The position numbers and the translations under genes are program-made. The notes under the pieces are model-generated. The model was not told where the DNA came from. It was given only the letters and a program-made list of their open reading frames with translations, and ran no database searches. 31,030 nt of DNA. Source: a virus. Positions 8,856 to 16,646 of the stretch are shown here, piece by piece. How positions within the stretch are numbered: position 1 is the first letter of the stretch; each line of letters starts with the position of its first letter. Where the stretch lies: positions 1-31,030 of IMG/VR virus record IMGVR_UViG_3300028175_000013; one strand, given 5' to 3'.

Positions 8856-10594
8856 TTGGCCTTGCCCCACCTATTGATGATTTGAACATGACGATCAGCC
8901 GCGGCCCAATTGGTTTGAGCTTTCGAGTTCAGTGTTGACTTTGTCGCCCGAGCCTCTTCGACACGCTCAACAGTGTTATAGACAGGCCGCAATGCCAGAG
9001 CCTCTTGAGCCTCTACAACCAACGCTGCATGGACCTTGTCCTGTTCGTTGGCGACCTCGGTTTCGACAAGTGCAACCAAATTCATTTCAGGATCCGCAGA
9101 GGCGAGGTGCAGTTTCGACATCACCCTCTCATACAGGCGCAAGGCCGCACGATCTTCCGGCGTCGGGTTGATACTGTTCATTGCAACATTGTATCGGACC
9201 AGACTTCTCAACTCGGATTCTGCCGCCTTGAATACATGCGACCGGGAGGAAACCAGATTGTTGATGAGTTGCTTTGCCTTGGTTTCGGTGAGAGTGCCAT
9301 TGGTCATCGCAGTGACGATGTCGTATTTGATGTAGGTCCGCTGTTTCGGGTCTGTCTGGCCCTTTATTATTCTCAAGGTGAGATCCCGGACCACTTGAGC
9401 ATCATCAGTCCCGGCATCCCCTGCCTTACCTAAAAGTGGCAACAACAGTTTTGCCGTCTTGCCATCTGTGGCTGCTAACTGGGCCACAATCTGGCGCATG
9501 GCGGCAGAGTCGCCGTTCATCGAGGCAGTCAGGAAGTTGGACATGTGCATCTCGCTGACAGCCTCGAGGCTGTCATCGATGGCCGTCTGCCTGTCTTCCT
9601 CGATGTCTTCCAGCTTTTCATTCTCGGCGTAGATGTCGTTTCTCAGTTTTGTCTGCTTGTCTGTAGGCAGGGCGTCAAACGCATCCATAACGCCGGCTGG
9701 GGCAGTGCCCTTGGTCAGCTTATTCCAGGCATCCAAAGGCCCCCCGGCATCACTGCCCTGCGACCACTGGGTCACCGATGTGATGAGCGCATTGTCCAGG
9801 CGTTTCTGGAATGTGGTTTTGTAGGCTTCGATGGTCGACGTCGGGACGCCTTCAACAGTCATGTTTAAGACTTCACGCTCTAGCATACTGGTGGCATGTT
9901 CAGCGATGCCGACGCTTTGCCGCGTCTTTGAGTCTCCAACTACATATCCAGCGACCTCGGGCAGGATGTTGTGCGCTCTGGCAACCGCCTTGGCCCGACG
10001 CTGCTTGGTGTCTTTGCTGTGCCATTCACGGCTATAGGCGACCAGTTGATTGTTGAACTGATTGCGGAGATCGATGTCGAGTTTTGCGGCACCGGCCTGA
10101 GAGACACTGGCCAGAGATCCAGTGTAAGATTCCAGAACATCATTCAAGTTTTTTTGCAGCAAGTCCGGCTTGATCTCACCATCCGACATGAACGCCTTGG
10201 TAACCTCGCCCAGTGCAGCTTCCCGGGCCAGAGATCCATAACGTGCTTCTGTCAGTTTGAGCGATGACGCATACGCTGCCTGTTCCTGAATGTTGATCGA
10301 GCCAGCATCGCCGGGGAGCGTTACGCTCTGCCCGTGTTCCTTCGCCCACTTGATCTGTTTGATCGTTGGCGCGTTCTGGACGCCGGCTGCGGCACCCTTC
10401 GCCTCGGCCTGTGTGCCGGCGACCTTGAACATCGTTTGAGACATCTGGCCGATGCGCTGCGACAGGCTGTTGGCCATGTTCGCGGTCGCAGCCAGAAGGG
10501 GGTCTGGGCCGGTTGGCATCGAGACGCCGGGGAGCGAGATCGGCGCAACGCTGCCGAGCGAGGACTGTGGCTTGAGGAGATCCCGCGCTGCCAT
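8852..10594 (-). CDS. Internal virion protein (580 aa)
   Basis: This 580-residue protein begins MAARDLLKPQSSLG and shares one base with the upstream stop (TAATG at 10594). It is almost entirely alpha-helical and charged. About residues 35-75 are Ala/Gln-rich (MANSLSQRIGQMSQTMFKV), and the remainder looks like helical repeats with no cysteine cluster, membrane segment or enzyme motif. Its position, between a gp14-like small core protein and two giant virion proteins, matches the middle member of a podovirus inner-core set (gp15-like in T7). That equivalence is inferred from gene order and size, not from sequence similarity I can demonstrate. Confidence 0.65.
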   Translation of the reverse strand: MAARDLLKPQSSLGSVAPISLPGVSMPTGPDPLLAATANMANSLSQRIGQMSQTMFKVAGTQAEAKGAAAGVQNAPTIKQIKWAKEHGQSVTLPGDAGSINIQEQAAYASSLKLTEARYGSLAREAALGEVTKAFMSDGEIKPDLLQKNLNDVLESYTGSLASVSQAGAAKLDIDLRNQFNNQLVAYSREWHSKDTKQRRAKAVARAHNILPEVAGYVVGDSKTRQSVGIAEHATSMLEREVLNMTVEGVPTSTIEAYKTTFQKRLDNALITSVTQWSQGSDAGGPLDAWNKLTKGTAPAGVMDAFDALPTDKQTKLRNDIYAENEKLEDIEEDRQTAIDDSLEAVSEMHMSNFLTASMNGDSAAMRQIVAQLAATDGKTAKLLLPLLGKAGDAGTDDAQVVRDLTLRIIKGQTDPKQRTYIKYDIVTAMTNGTLTETKAKQLINNLVSSRSHVFKAAESELRSLVRYNVAMNSINPTPEDRAALRLYERVMSKLHLASADPEMNLVALVETEVANEQDKVHAALVVEAQEALALRPVYNTVERVEEARATKSTLNSKAQTNWAAADRHVQIINRWGKAK

Positions 10595-11136
10595 TATGCC
10601 GGCTTTCCGAGGACGTTGCCGGTTGCCGAGGTGCTAGACCCAAACGCTCCGACCTGTGCGCCTGACATCATGCCTTGGCCCATGACGGCCATTGCGTTGA
10701 ATACACCAGTGCGCCGTGCGACAGGGGCACCGGCTCGAAGCCGCGCGGCCTGATCATTTTGCAGGGTTGCCTGATATCCAGCCATGCCGCGGGTGATGGT
10801 TTCGTTTGCCGACGCTGTCGAGACATCTCGAACGCCGATCGAAAGGATCTCATTATTGATCGAGGAGATCGATCCGCTGTCGGCATCGATGTGCCCCGCA
10901 CCCGCACGGGCATTGTTCGAGGCCATCGCCCTCAAGACATTATCGAGAGAGGCAACCGCCTGTCGTTTATGCTGCAAGGCGTTCTGGCGCCCAGCCAACT
11001 TTGTGACCGATGACTGTGCATCGACCGCGTTGGCTTGGCCTTCCATCGATGCCGCCTGTGCCTTGCCGGCTTGGTACTGGCCGACAGCCGAGGCGGCTGT
11101 CATGGCTAGTGCAACATATGGGACCGCTGCGACCAT
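10594..11136 (-). CDS. Small internal virion protein, gp14-like (180 aa)
   Basis: This 180-residue protein has a hydrophobic N-terminus (MVAAVPYVALAMTAASAVG, about residues 1-20) followed by a long Ala/Gln-rich amphipathic helix region (QAGKAQAASMEGQANAVDA). This layout is typical of T7 gp14-like and P22-type ejection proteins: a membrane-active N-terminal helix with a helical body. It ends in a Gly/Ser-rich tail. It overlaps the previous gene by one base (TAATG at 11136) and the next in the same way, so all four core genes are probably translated by coupling. The membrane-insertion role after ejection is established for gp14-type proteins; here it is inferred. Confidence 0.72.
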   Translation of the reverse strand: MVAAVPYVALAMTAASAVGQYQAGKAQAASMEGQANAVDAQSSVTKLAGRQNALQHKRQAVASLDNVLRAMASNNARAGAGHIDADSGSISSINNEILSIGVRDVSTASANETITRGMAGYQATLQNDQAARLRAGAPVARRTGVFNAMAVMGQGMMSGAQVGAFGSSTSATGNVLGKPA

Positions 11137-13181
11137 TATTGACCTACCGATACTTTGTACTCGAGGGCGAGCAGCGTCATGAATAACGGCTCATCCTGAG
11201 TGACTTCAATTTGGCCCTCATAGTCGTATCCGAGAAAAGGGCCGGCGCGTTTTGTTCCTGTGAAAAATGCGATGCCGGAATCGAGTGACATGTCATCGAG
11301 GCGCCGGAACGGTACGGCCTCGCCATTGACAGTGATCGCTTGCGTGTCATCAAGAATGATCGATGCCTGGACGATCCGTTTCTTGAACCCGATGATCGGG
11401 CCAGACTTCAGGTGCGTCTCAACCGGCATGGTGCGAAGGAGCGGCGTTGTCTTTGTGGCCCCGTCCGCGAGTGCATCAGTAAATGTTGGGTATTCCAGAC
11501 CGGCTTCGATGTATGTTGTCGCGACACGGTCGGTGACGATTTCGCCGGAACCATCGACAAGCTCATCAGTCAGGATGGCATCGTCTGCGATGACTTTGAT
11601 CGTCTCAGCCTCGAGGTGCGTCAAGCCCGTCATCGTCGTTGTCCCGGGCAGAGATCCGCCCGAATACTGGACTGCGGAATCTGTTGTGTAATTGCTGTCG
11701 AACAGTTCGACATAATAAACCGTGGAACTGTTAATCTCACGCTCGACAACCATGTAAACCAGCGGCGTGTCCGCGTCCTCGACAGCGACATCGAGGTAGC
11801 TGCCCTCGGTAGACAGAAGGCTGGGAGCGATGACGTTTTGCGTCCGCAGAATCGTGAAAGCAGCCATCGTGCCATCGTCGCCATTAACGACCAGAAGCAG
11901 ATCGCCCTCATCCACGTTGGTGCCCCGGCGCATGGCCATGTTGGTGGGCCCCTGCAACAAGTGGGAAGACAACAGGCTGACATCGTTGGCGATGTAACTG
12001 CCTTGCGTATCGGTGAACAGGAACTCTCTGATCGCCTTGCCGCCGCGCTGGAGGAACAGCGTTCCGCCCTCGGTGGACTGGGGCCGGATTCCGACCTCGG
12101 ACCCGCGGCGGGTTGATGGCTTGGGAATAAAGTTGGACGGTGTTAGTGGGGCACCGTCCAACTGGGGCAAAATGAACTCAGTGCCCGTTGTGAATATCTG
12201 TAGATCACGGCCAGAGTGAATCGCTGTCACAGCGTTGACCAGATCTGTATCGATGGTTGCCTCGAGGCCCTCATCATCGAGAGACGCGGCCTTGTCGAAG
12301 TTGAAATATTCGCCGACCTTTGAGCCCCAGACCGTTGTCGGTAGCGACTTGGATCCGCCGACGATCAGGCGTCCTTCATGGAAGGTGGCCGTCCGCGGGT
12401 ATCCCTTGCTGGCAGACCACGCATCTTCCCAGCCACCCTCGAGAGTCCATGCCGCGGACGCGATAGCCGAGGTGTCGAAGAATGGAACCAGCGTCACACC
12501 AGTGACCACAGTCGTAGATGTGAACCCTGTTATCCTGACGCGCCCAAACCCGTTATCGACATAGATCTGATCTCCCACATCGCCGGCAACGAACACTCCA
12601 GCCGAGGCGGTGAGGGTTACGTTGCCCTCGGTCACATCAGGTGTCAGGGTTGCCGCAGGGGCTGTCTCAGAGGCCGTGAACAGGTACAGGGGAGTGAAGG
12701 CAAATGTAATGGCGCCAATCGTCCAGGCGGTGTGGGATACCCCTCGAACAATCTGTTGTGGAATCAGGTCTTCCTGAAACAGCAACAAGGTATCGGCGGA
12801 CTGTGTCCAATACAAAGATGATAGTGAAGCCGATCCGATGGTCGTTACCAGATAATCGTTGCCGGATCCGTTGATGTTGGTCTGGAGTTCGCCTTCCTTG
12901 TAGACATACATCCGGTTGTTAACGAATAACAGCATATATGTCTGTGTCGTTGAGAACGAGAAAGGCACAAGGCGAACGCCGGATTCAGGTGTAGCGGCAC
13001 TCGGGATGGTGTGTTCGTATCTCATACCCGGGCGCCGTTCAGCGATGCCCTGCGGCTTGATGATGACGTTCCGCGCACGTTCAAGTGCGGATTCATATTG
13101 CGCGATGTCGATCCTGCCCCGGAGTTCAGGGTTGATCTCACCGACTGCAAAGTTTGTTTGAACCTTGATCGATCTGGACAT
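11136..13181 (-). CDS. Tail tube protein B-like (nozzle / stabilisation protein)
   Basis: The 681-residue product begins with the diagnostic pattern QTNFAVGEINPELRGR, then ESALERARNVI and GIAERRPGMRYE. I recognise this as the N-terminus of phage tail proteins of the tail tubular protein B or stabilisation type, in which (F/N)xxGE(I/L)xP is followed by N...P.G...RRPG. The body is rich in beta-type, Thr/Ser/Gly segments, as expected for a beta-propeller tail nozzle. It directly follows the tail tube A-like gene (three bases between stop 13185 and start 13181), the usual order in podoviruses. It would form the distal part of the short tail to which the fibre attaches. Confidence 0.85.
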   Translation of the reverse strand: MSRSIKVQTNFAVGEINPELRGRIDIAQYESALERARNVIIKPQGIAERRPGMRYEHTIPSAATPESGVRLVPFSFSTTQTYMLLFVNNRMYVYKEGELQTNINGSGNDYLVTTIGSASLSSLYWTQSADTLLLFQEDLIPQQIVRGVSHTAWTIGAITFAFTPLYLFTASETAPAATLTPDVTEGNVTLTASAGVFVAGDVGDQIYVDNGFGRVRITGFTSTTVVTGVTLVPFFDTSAIASAAWTLEGGWEDAWSASKGYPRTATFHEGRLIVGGSKSLPTTVWGSKVGEYFNFDKAASLDDEGLEATIDTDLVNAVTAIHSGRDLQIFTTGTEFILPQLDGAPLTPSNFIPKPSTRRGSEVGIRPQSTEGGTLFLQRGGKAIREFLFTDTQGSYIANDVSLLSSHLLQGPTNMAMRRGTNVDEGDLLLVVNGDDGTMAAFTILRTQNVIAPSLLSTEGSYLDVAVEDADTPLVYMVVEREINSSTVYYVELFDSNYTTDSAVQYSGGSLPGTTTMTGLTHLEAETIKVIADDAILTDELVDGSGEIVTDRVATTYIEAGLEYPTFTDALADGATKTTPLLRTMPVETHLKSGPIIGFKKRIVQASIILDDTQAITVNGEAVPFRRLDDMSLDSGIAFFTGTKRAGPFLGYDYEGQIEVTQDEPLFMTLLALEYKVSVGQ

Positions 13182-13184
13182 TGA

Positions 13185-13814
13185 TTAGCTCAACGTCTGT
13201 CTGGCATCGATGAGCGGGTAGTCCTGAATAAATGATGAGGGCTGGCCCATGCCATCGATGGCTGCGGCCTGTCGGAATTGACCGCCTCGACCGCCCTCTG
13301 ATGGGTTGCCGATCGCGATGCGTTCCCAATGCTGGCCTTTAGAGATCTGGTCAGTGACGGGCTCGGCCAAGTGCATGGCCATCAGGTATTTTAGCAGCAA
13401 GACAAAGTGCGCCGGCATGTCGGCTTCATCAGTCTGGTACTGATAATCGATGACGATGATCGACTGATCTGTCAGGACCGCGGCCTCGTACAATTCCCAC
13501 CCTGATGTCAGGGGGGTGACGCCGGTTGATGTGGAATTGAAGACGGCCCGAGGCGCTAACGTCAGGCTGTCAGATGGCATCGGGTAAGCGTATGTCCATT
13601 CGTTGATCGGGGCAGTGACCGACTGGGCCAAGACCACTTTCTTCATCGAGAACGACCAAGGATACATCGACAAGGCTTGGGCCCTGATGTCCGAGTAGAT
13701 GGCATCACAGATACCTGCCCGGGCAGTGCCGTCGCTAAACGAAGAAATCTCGGCTTCTCCGAGGAGTAGCAGAGCATGAGCGCAGATTGATACGTCTGTG
13801 TCACCTAGAGCCAT
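13185..13814 (-). CDS. Tail tube protein A-like (head-tail adaptor)
   Basis: This 209-residue protein begins MALGDTDVSICAHALLLLGE and contains the pattern ARAGICDAIYSDIRAQALSM followed by YPWSFSMKKV. The (N/D)A...LLG and Y...R...L..YPW(S/N)FA..R patterns are characteristic of tail tubular protein A-type adaptors. GGAG lies 6 bases before ATG 13814. In T7-like virions this protein forms a dodecameric ring under the portal. Its position before the B-type tail gene and after the capsid and head genes supports the call. A strong terminator hairpin lies just upstream (13828-13853), so transcription into the tail genes may be reduced relative to capsid. Confidence 0.87.
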   Translation of the reverse strand: MALGDTDVSICAHALLLLGEAEISSFSDGTARAGICDAIYSDIRAQALSMYPWSFSMKKVVLAQSVTAPINEWTYAYPMPSDSLTLAPRAVFNSTSTGVTPLTSGWELYEAAVLTDQSIIVIDYQYQTDEADMPAHFVLLLKYLMAMHLAEPVTDQISKGQHWERIAIGNPSEGGRGGQFRQAAAIDGMGQPSSFIQDYPLIDARQTLS

Positions 13815-13827
13815 CGAGATCTCCGGT

Positions 13828-13853
13828 AAAAGGCTGGGGGGCCGAAGCCCCCC
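13828..13853 (-). terminator. UUCG-capped terminator hairpin after the capsid genes
   Basis: On the minus strand GGGGGGC pairs with GCCCCCC around a TTCG tetraloop, then AGCCTTTT follows. The stem is 13836-13842 and 13847-13853 with loop 13843-13846. UUCG-capped GC stems followed by U residues are classic intrinsic terminators. The U-run is short (four), so read-through into the tail genes is likely. Confidence 0.8.
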
Positions 13854-13865
13854 GACCAGTTTTAG

Positions 13866-14147
13866 TTAGTCACTGTCAACGACAGCCATTGCGTTGCCGT
13901 CAGCAACATCCACTACGCCGGAAGCGTTGGATACGACAACATGCCAAGAGGCTGTTGCTGTTCCGCTAGTGCTTGCGAATGAGTAGATCATGTCTCCGAC
14001 TGTGACATCGTCGGACACATCGTTAAAATAACCGGCGCCATCAACGTCTGTAAGTGCGTCAGTCGTTTTGTAGCTCCAGAGTGCGGGGGCATTGCCTCGT
14101 TTGGCCATGCCACCCAGTGGTTGCCAATTTGCTCTTGCGAAAGCCAT
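13866..14147 (-). CDS. Small head-associated protein (possible decoration protein)
   Basis: This 93-residue protein begins MAFARANWQPLGGMAKR and continues WSYKTTDALTDVDGAGYFND, then VGDMIYSFAS. AAAGGAG lies 6 bases before the ATG. It is acidic and beta-rich with alternating hydrophobic residues and no membrane segment. The pattern SYKTTDx(7)GYFND...VGD recurs in small genes directly downstream of capsid genes in phages and prophages, as far as I recall. A head decoration or head-fibre role is an inference from that position and from the expected strong co-expression with the capsid before the downstream terminator. Short GAACT repeats (three copies) precede the ribosome site. Confidence 0.72.
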   Translation of the reverse strand: MAFARANWQPLGGMAKRGNAPALWSYKTTDALTDVDGAGYFNDVSDDVTVGDMIYSFASTSGTATASWHVVVSNASGVVDVADGNAMAVVDSD

Positions 14148-14189
14148 TTTGAACTCCTTTGTTCAGTTCAGTTCAGGTTGGTCTGGCGA

Positions 14190-15029
14190 TTACTCGCGAG
14201 CCGTGATGATAACGATGCCTTCGTCGTCGATGGCGACGGCACCGGCAGACAACATGCTTGCGACCAGCCAAGAAGTCTTCTCGGGGATCCAATCGATGTT
14301 TGTCTTTTGGGCGATGCCCTCGGCGTAACCGAGTGCAGATTTGTGCCAGGCAAAGCATGTCCGGTCAGACGAACCATCGATTGCCAAACCACCTTCGTCG
14401 CGGTCACCAAGTGAGATGACGTTGAAGCCGAGGTAGTGAGACACTTCGCCAGAAACCAACGCCTTGACGTTGTTGTAATCGGCAGAACCGACTTCAGTTT
14501 CGGACAGAAGATTCGACAGGCCATCGGCACTGATTGCCATGTGGCGGTCAGCTTTCGGTACGTTGGCACCATCCATCAGGCGCTTGGCCTCACGCAGCTT
14601 GGCTACGTTGATGTTGGTGTCTGTACCGCCGATGTCGTTTGACACGGTCAGGGATGTGCCAGACGCAGCCAAAGCGTCGAGCTTCAGTTGATCTGCGCGG
14701 CGACCAATGGCGCTACCAACGGCCTGAACAAGTTCAGCGCGTTCTTGGTAGTTGACTTTGGCCTGATTGAAGATATCCGAATATTCGGGAGCGATGTAGT
14801 CGGACAGTGTCGCCGTCGCATTTGTGTGTACGAGGTTCAACGGTACGACATCAGTCTGAGGTGTGCGAACAGTCGCAACGCCTTTGCCGAGTTTCGGGAA
14901 TTGCACGGTGGATCCGATAACACCGGAACGTGCGCGACATGTGCCCATCAGGTCTTGACCGGCCTGATATGCTTGCTTCACTTCGCTGTCGAACAGCGTG
15001 ATGAAGTTGGTAGATAGGGATACAGACAT
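14190..15029 (-). CDS. Major capsid protein
   Basis: This 279-residue protein begins MSVSLSTNFITLFDSEVKQA and includes GSTVQFPKLGKGVATVRTPQ and YSDIFNQAKVNYQERAELV. The position directly after the scaffold gene, its size, the beta-rich hydrophobic composition with a long N-terminal helix region, and its small downstream partner are those of a podovirus HK97-fold capsid protein, smaller than T7 gp10A (345). GGAG lies 9 bases before ATG 15029. It has its own 214-base leader containing several dyads. The fold assignment is by family knowledge and context; no cross-link or protease site was identified. Confidence 0.88.
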   Translation of the reverse strand: MSVSLSTNFITLFDSEVKQAYQAGQDLMGTCRARSGVIGSTVQFPKLGKGVATVRTPQTDVVPLNLVHTNATATLSDYIAPEYSDIFNQAKVNYQERAELVQAVGSAIGRRADQLKLDALAASGTSLTVSNDIGGTDTNINVAKLREAKRLMDGANVPKADRHMAISADGLSNLLSETEVGSADYNNVKALVSGEVSHYLGFNVISLGDRDEGGLAIDGSSDRTCFAWHKSALGYAEGIAQKTNIDWIPEKTSWLVASMLSAGAVAIDDEGIVIITARE

Positions 15030-15243
15030 TACCTGTTTCTCCGTTCAAGTTTCAATTGAACGCGACAGGTGGGAGACAAATATCTCAGGCTGTTGCTTGC
15101 GGGTGAGATCCCCGCCGGGACCGGATGTTACATCCATCAGACCAGTTCAGGCAGAGCCTGAGTTAGGGTCAAACAGAGTAGGCCCAGAAAATTGCCTGTA
15201 TGTCAACAAGCAATTTCCCGGGACTAGCTATTGGACGGCTAGC
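15030..15243 (-). promoter_or_regulatory. Leader between scaffold and capsid genes with several inverted repeats
   Basis: No gene is seen in these 214 bases. They hold an inverted repeat of CGTTCAA with a 7-base loop (15042-15062) immediately before the capsid ribosome site, a palindrome GGATGTTACATCC (15123-15135), TCAGGC/GCCTGA with a 3-base loop (15147-15161), and AAATTGC/GCAATTT (15189-15195 and 15210-15216). A TTGACA hexamer sits on the minus strand at 15206-15201, but the best -10 match (TACTCT) is 20 bases further, so a promoter is only possible. These structures may stabilise or process the capsid message. Confidence 0.4.
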
Positions 15244-16047
15244 TCAAAATGGTGAGGAGCTAGATCCGCCAGTAGGATTCATCCGCTCGACCATCTTGTA
15301 GACCTTGTTGCGATAGGCCTCATCAGTCTGGTATCGAGGATCTGCGATGGCTGAATTGACATCATCCTGCGTCGGGATCTCGCCGCTGTTGGCATCGATG
15401 CGGACAGGGACAACTTGCTCCCCATACATCGATCGTAATTTGTTGAACACGCGGATCCCGGCTGCGGTCCCGCCCATGATCTTCATCTCTTCAAAATCAT
15501 CGGCTGAGATCTGGCCCTTCTCGGCAAGGCCCTGCATCCACTTGACTGTGCCGGTGACGATCTCGGCGCCGTTCTGCCCCAGCTTTGCCAGTTCAGCTTG
15601 TTGGTCGAATGGCTCATCGACTTCGCCCATCAGTTCGCCGCGGTTCTCGAGAAACATTCCAACGACTGCTTCGTAGTCGTCCTGCGACATGCCGCGGTCT
15701 TTTGCGAGGTCATTGAATTTTGTCAGCAATGGGTCATCGGCTGCGACCTGTTCGCCCATGAACTTGGCATCGTAGCCATCTTCAGGAACAATATGTTTGC
15801 CAGACCTCATCTTCTTGAAAAGTTCAGCCTGTGATTTTGCAAGGGCCTCGAAGTCAGCGCCGGATTCATCGCTATAGAATTGATCCGGGAGCCAATCAGG
15901 TTTCTCACCTGTGCTTGCCGGATCGATGTGGCTTATCTCGCTGGCCTCAGTATCGGCGGCAGCGACTGCTTCTTCTGTCTCAGGTTTGGCCCCGTCGAGA
16001 AGACCTTCGAGAGGTGCTTCCATTTGGGCATCCGCGACATCGGACAT
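15244..16047 (-). CDS. Capsid assembly scaffolding protein
   Basis: This 267-residue protein is strongly acidic and Ala/Glu-rich at its N-terminus (MSDVADAQMEAPLEGLLDGA), followed by DWLPDQFYSDESGADFEALA, which matches the WLP.KF.....(D)...LA.SY.EL pattern of T7 gp9-type scaffold proteins. The remainder is helical and charged, with the typical final charged and serine-rich tail (NPTGGSSSSPF). It lies immediately before the capsid gene and after the portal block, the standard order. Scaffold proteins guide capsid assembly and leave before packaging. No protease motif was recognised. Confidence 0.9.
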   Translation of the reverse strand: MSDVADAQMEAPLEGLLDGAKPETEEAVAAADTEASEISHIDPASTGEKPDWLPDQFYSDESGADFEALAKSQAELFKKMRSGKHIVPEDGYDAKFMGEQVAADDPLLTKFNDLAKDRGMSQDDYEAVVGMFLENRGELMGEVDEPFDQQAELAKLGQNGAEIVTGTVKWMQGLAEKGQISADDFEEMKIMGGTAAGIRVFNKLRSMYGEQVVPVRIDANSGEIPTQDDVNSAIADPRYQTDEAYRNKVYKMVERMNPTGGSSSSPF

Positions 16048-16057
16048 GTTGTTCTCC

Positions 16058-16156
16058 TTATTTGAGCATCAGGTTAGCGCGACGGGGTTTCGCCGGCTTC
16101 TTTGCGGGTTTCTTCGCTACGGGTTTTTTCTCGGGGGTCTTCTCTGGCTTCTTCAT
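16058..16156 (-). CDS. Very small Lys/Pro/Ala-rich basic protein (32 aa)
   Basis: This reading begins at ATG 16156, overlapping the stop of the Bbp19-like gene as ATGA, with AGGG 8 bases upstream. It encodes MKKPEKTPEKKPVAKKPAKK and 12 more residues ending RRANLMLK. Repeats of KKPx resemble the tail of histone H1-like proteins. Longer versions in the same frame (up to 75 residues) would run through the previous gene and are less likely. The protein would be positively charged, unstructured and DNA- or RNA-binding. Its role is unknown; its place before the scaffold suggests a minor head or DNA-associated part. Confidence 0.55.
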   Translation of the reverse strand: MKKPEKTPEKKPVAKKPAKKPAKPRRANLMLK

Positions 16157-16428
16157 AGTTTCGCCCTTTCGATTCGCGACTTTATTTCTCGAACGAGAGT
16201 ATTTTGGCCCTCTCGAAAATAGCCGTAAGAGTGATCGTATCCCGGCGCCCATGAAGGCTGGGCGAGGTATGTTGCTTCGAGCCATTCCATCAAGGCCCTT
16301 CCTTCATCAGTGGCAAATGCACGGGCGACAGTCTTGTCTTCCTCGGCCTGATCTGTGGCCAGATGGGGAAGGGGCTCGGCGGCTTGGGCCTCGAGGCCTT
16401 CCCAGCCGGGGGTGTTTATATCGCTCAT
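16153..16428 (-). CDS. Bbp19-like small head protein (91 aa)
   Basis: This 91-residue protein contains VARAFATDEGRALMEWLEAT, then APGYDHSYGYFREGQ and VREIKSRIERAKL. The order F.(T/S)xxG..(V/L)(M/L)..L....(P)....G......REG.R.(V/L)...I matches the Bbp19-like phage domain found close to portal genes. It starts at ATG 16428, overlapping the previous stop as ATGA. No catalytic residues are visible. The function of Bbp19-type proteins is not settled; a minor head or packaging role is inferred. Confidence 0.68.
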   Translation of the reverse strand: MSDINTPGWEGLEAQAAEPLPHLATDQAEEDKTVARAFATDEGRALMEWLEATYLAQPSWAPGYDHSYGYFREGQNTLVREIKSRIERAKL

Positions 16429-16646
16429 TTTTTGGATCTGTTCCTGTGTTTCGACATAACGCGAAGATTCCGCCGGCTGTTGTTCATGGTGTTGTGATCC
16501 TTGTGATCGACATCCTTGCCGTCACCCTTGTGGACCGCGCCAGCTTTCTCGAGTAATCGCCGGCCCTTGTTCCGACCTGCGCGGCGTTTCTTCTGTGCCG
16601 GCTTGCCGTGGAAATCGGCGTATTCCTTTTTGTAGTTACGCGCCAC
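16425..16646 (-). CDS. Small basic HNH-like protein (73 aa)
   Basis: The start is placed at GTG 16646, with GGAAGG 8 bases upstream, inside the last codons of the portal gene (11-base overlap). A longer ORF in the same frame extends into the portal gene but has no support. The 73 residues are very basic (KKRRAGRNKGRRLLEKAG) and contain the pattern KDVDHKDHNTMNNSRRNLRV, which places D47-H48, N52, N56 and N60-L61 as in compact HNH nuclease motifs. The fold is short for a full HNH enzyme. In several phages HNH proteins next to terminase or portal take part in packaging; that role here is inferred. Confidence 0.7.
   Translation of the reverse strand: MARNYKKEYADFHGKPAQKKRRAGRNKGRRLLEKAGAVHKGDGKDVDHKDHNTMNNSRRNLRVMSKHRNRSKK

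Noticed and set aside
11340-12116. Long plus-strand ORF of 258 codons inside the tail tube B gene
   Set aside because: It is antisense to a well-supported gene, has Arg/Cys/His-rich composition with no family pattern, and no ribosome site; high-GC DNA leaves such frames open.
15175-15206. Promoter before the capsid gene (TTGACA)
   Set aside because: The only -10-like hexamer is 20 bases away and matches at three positions; kept only as a remark in the leader entry.
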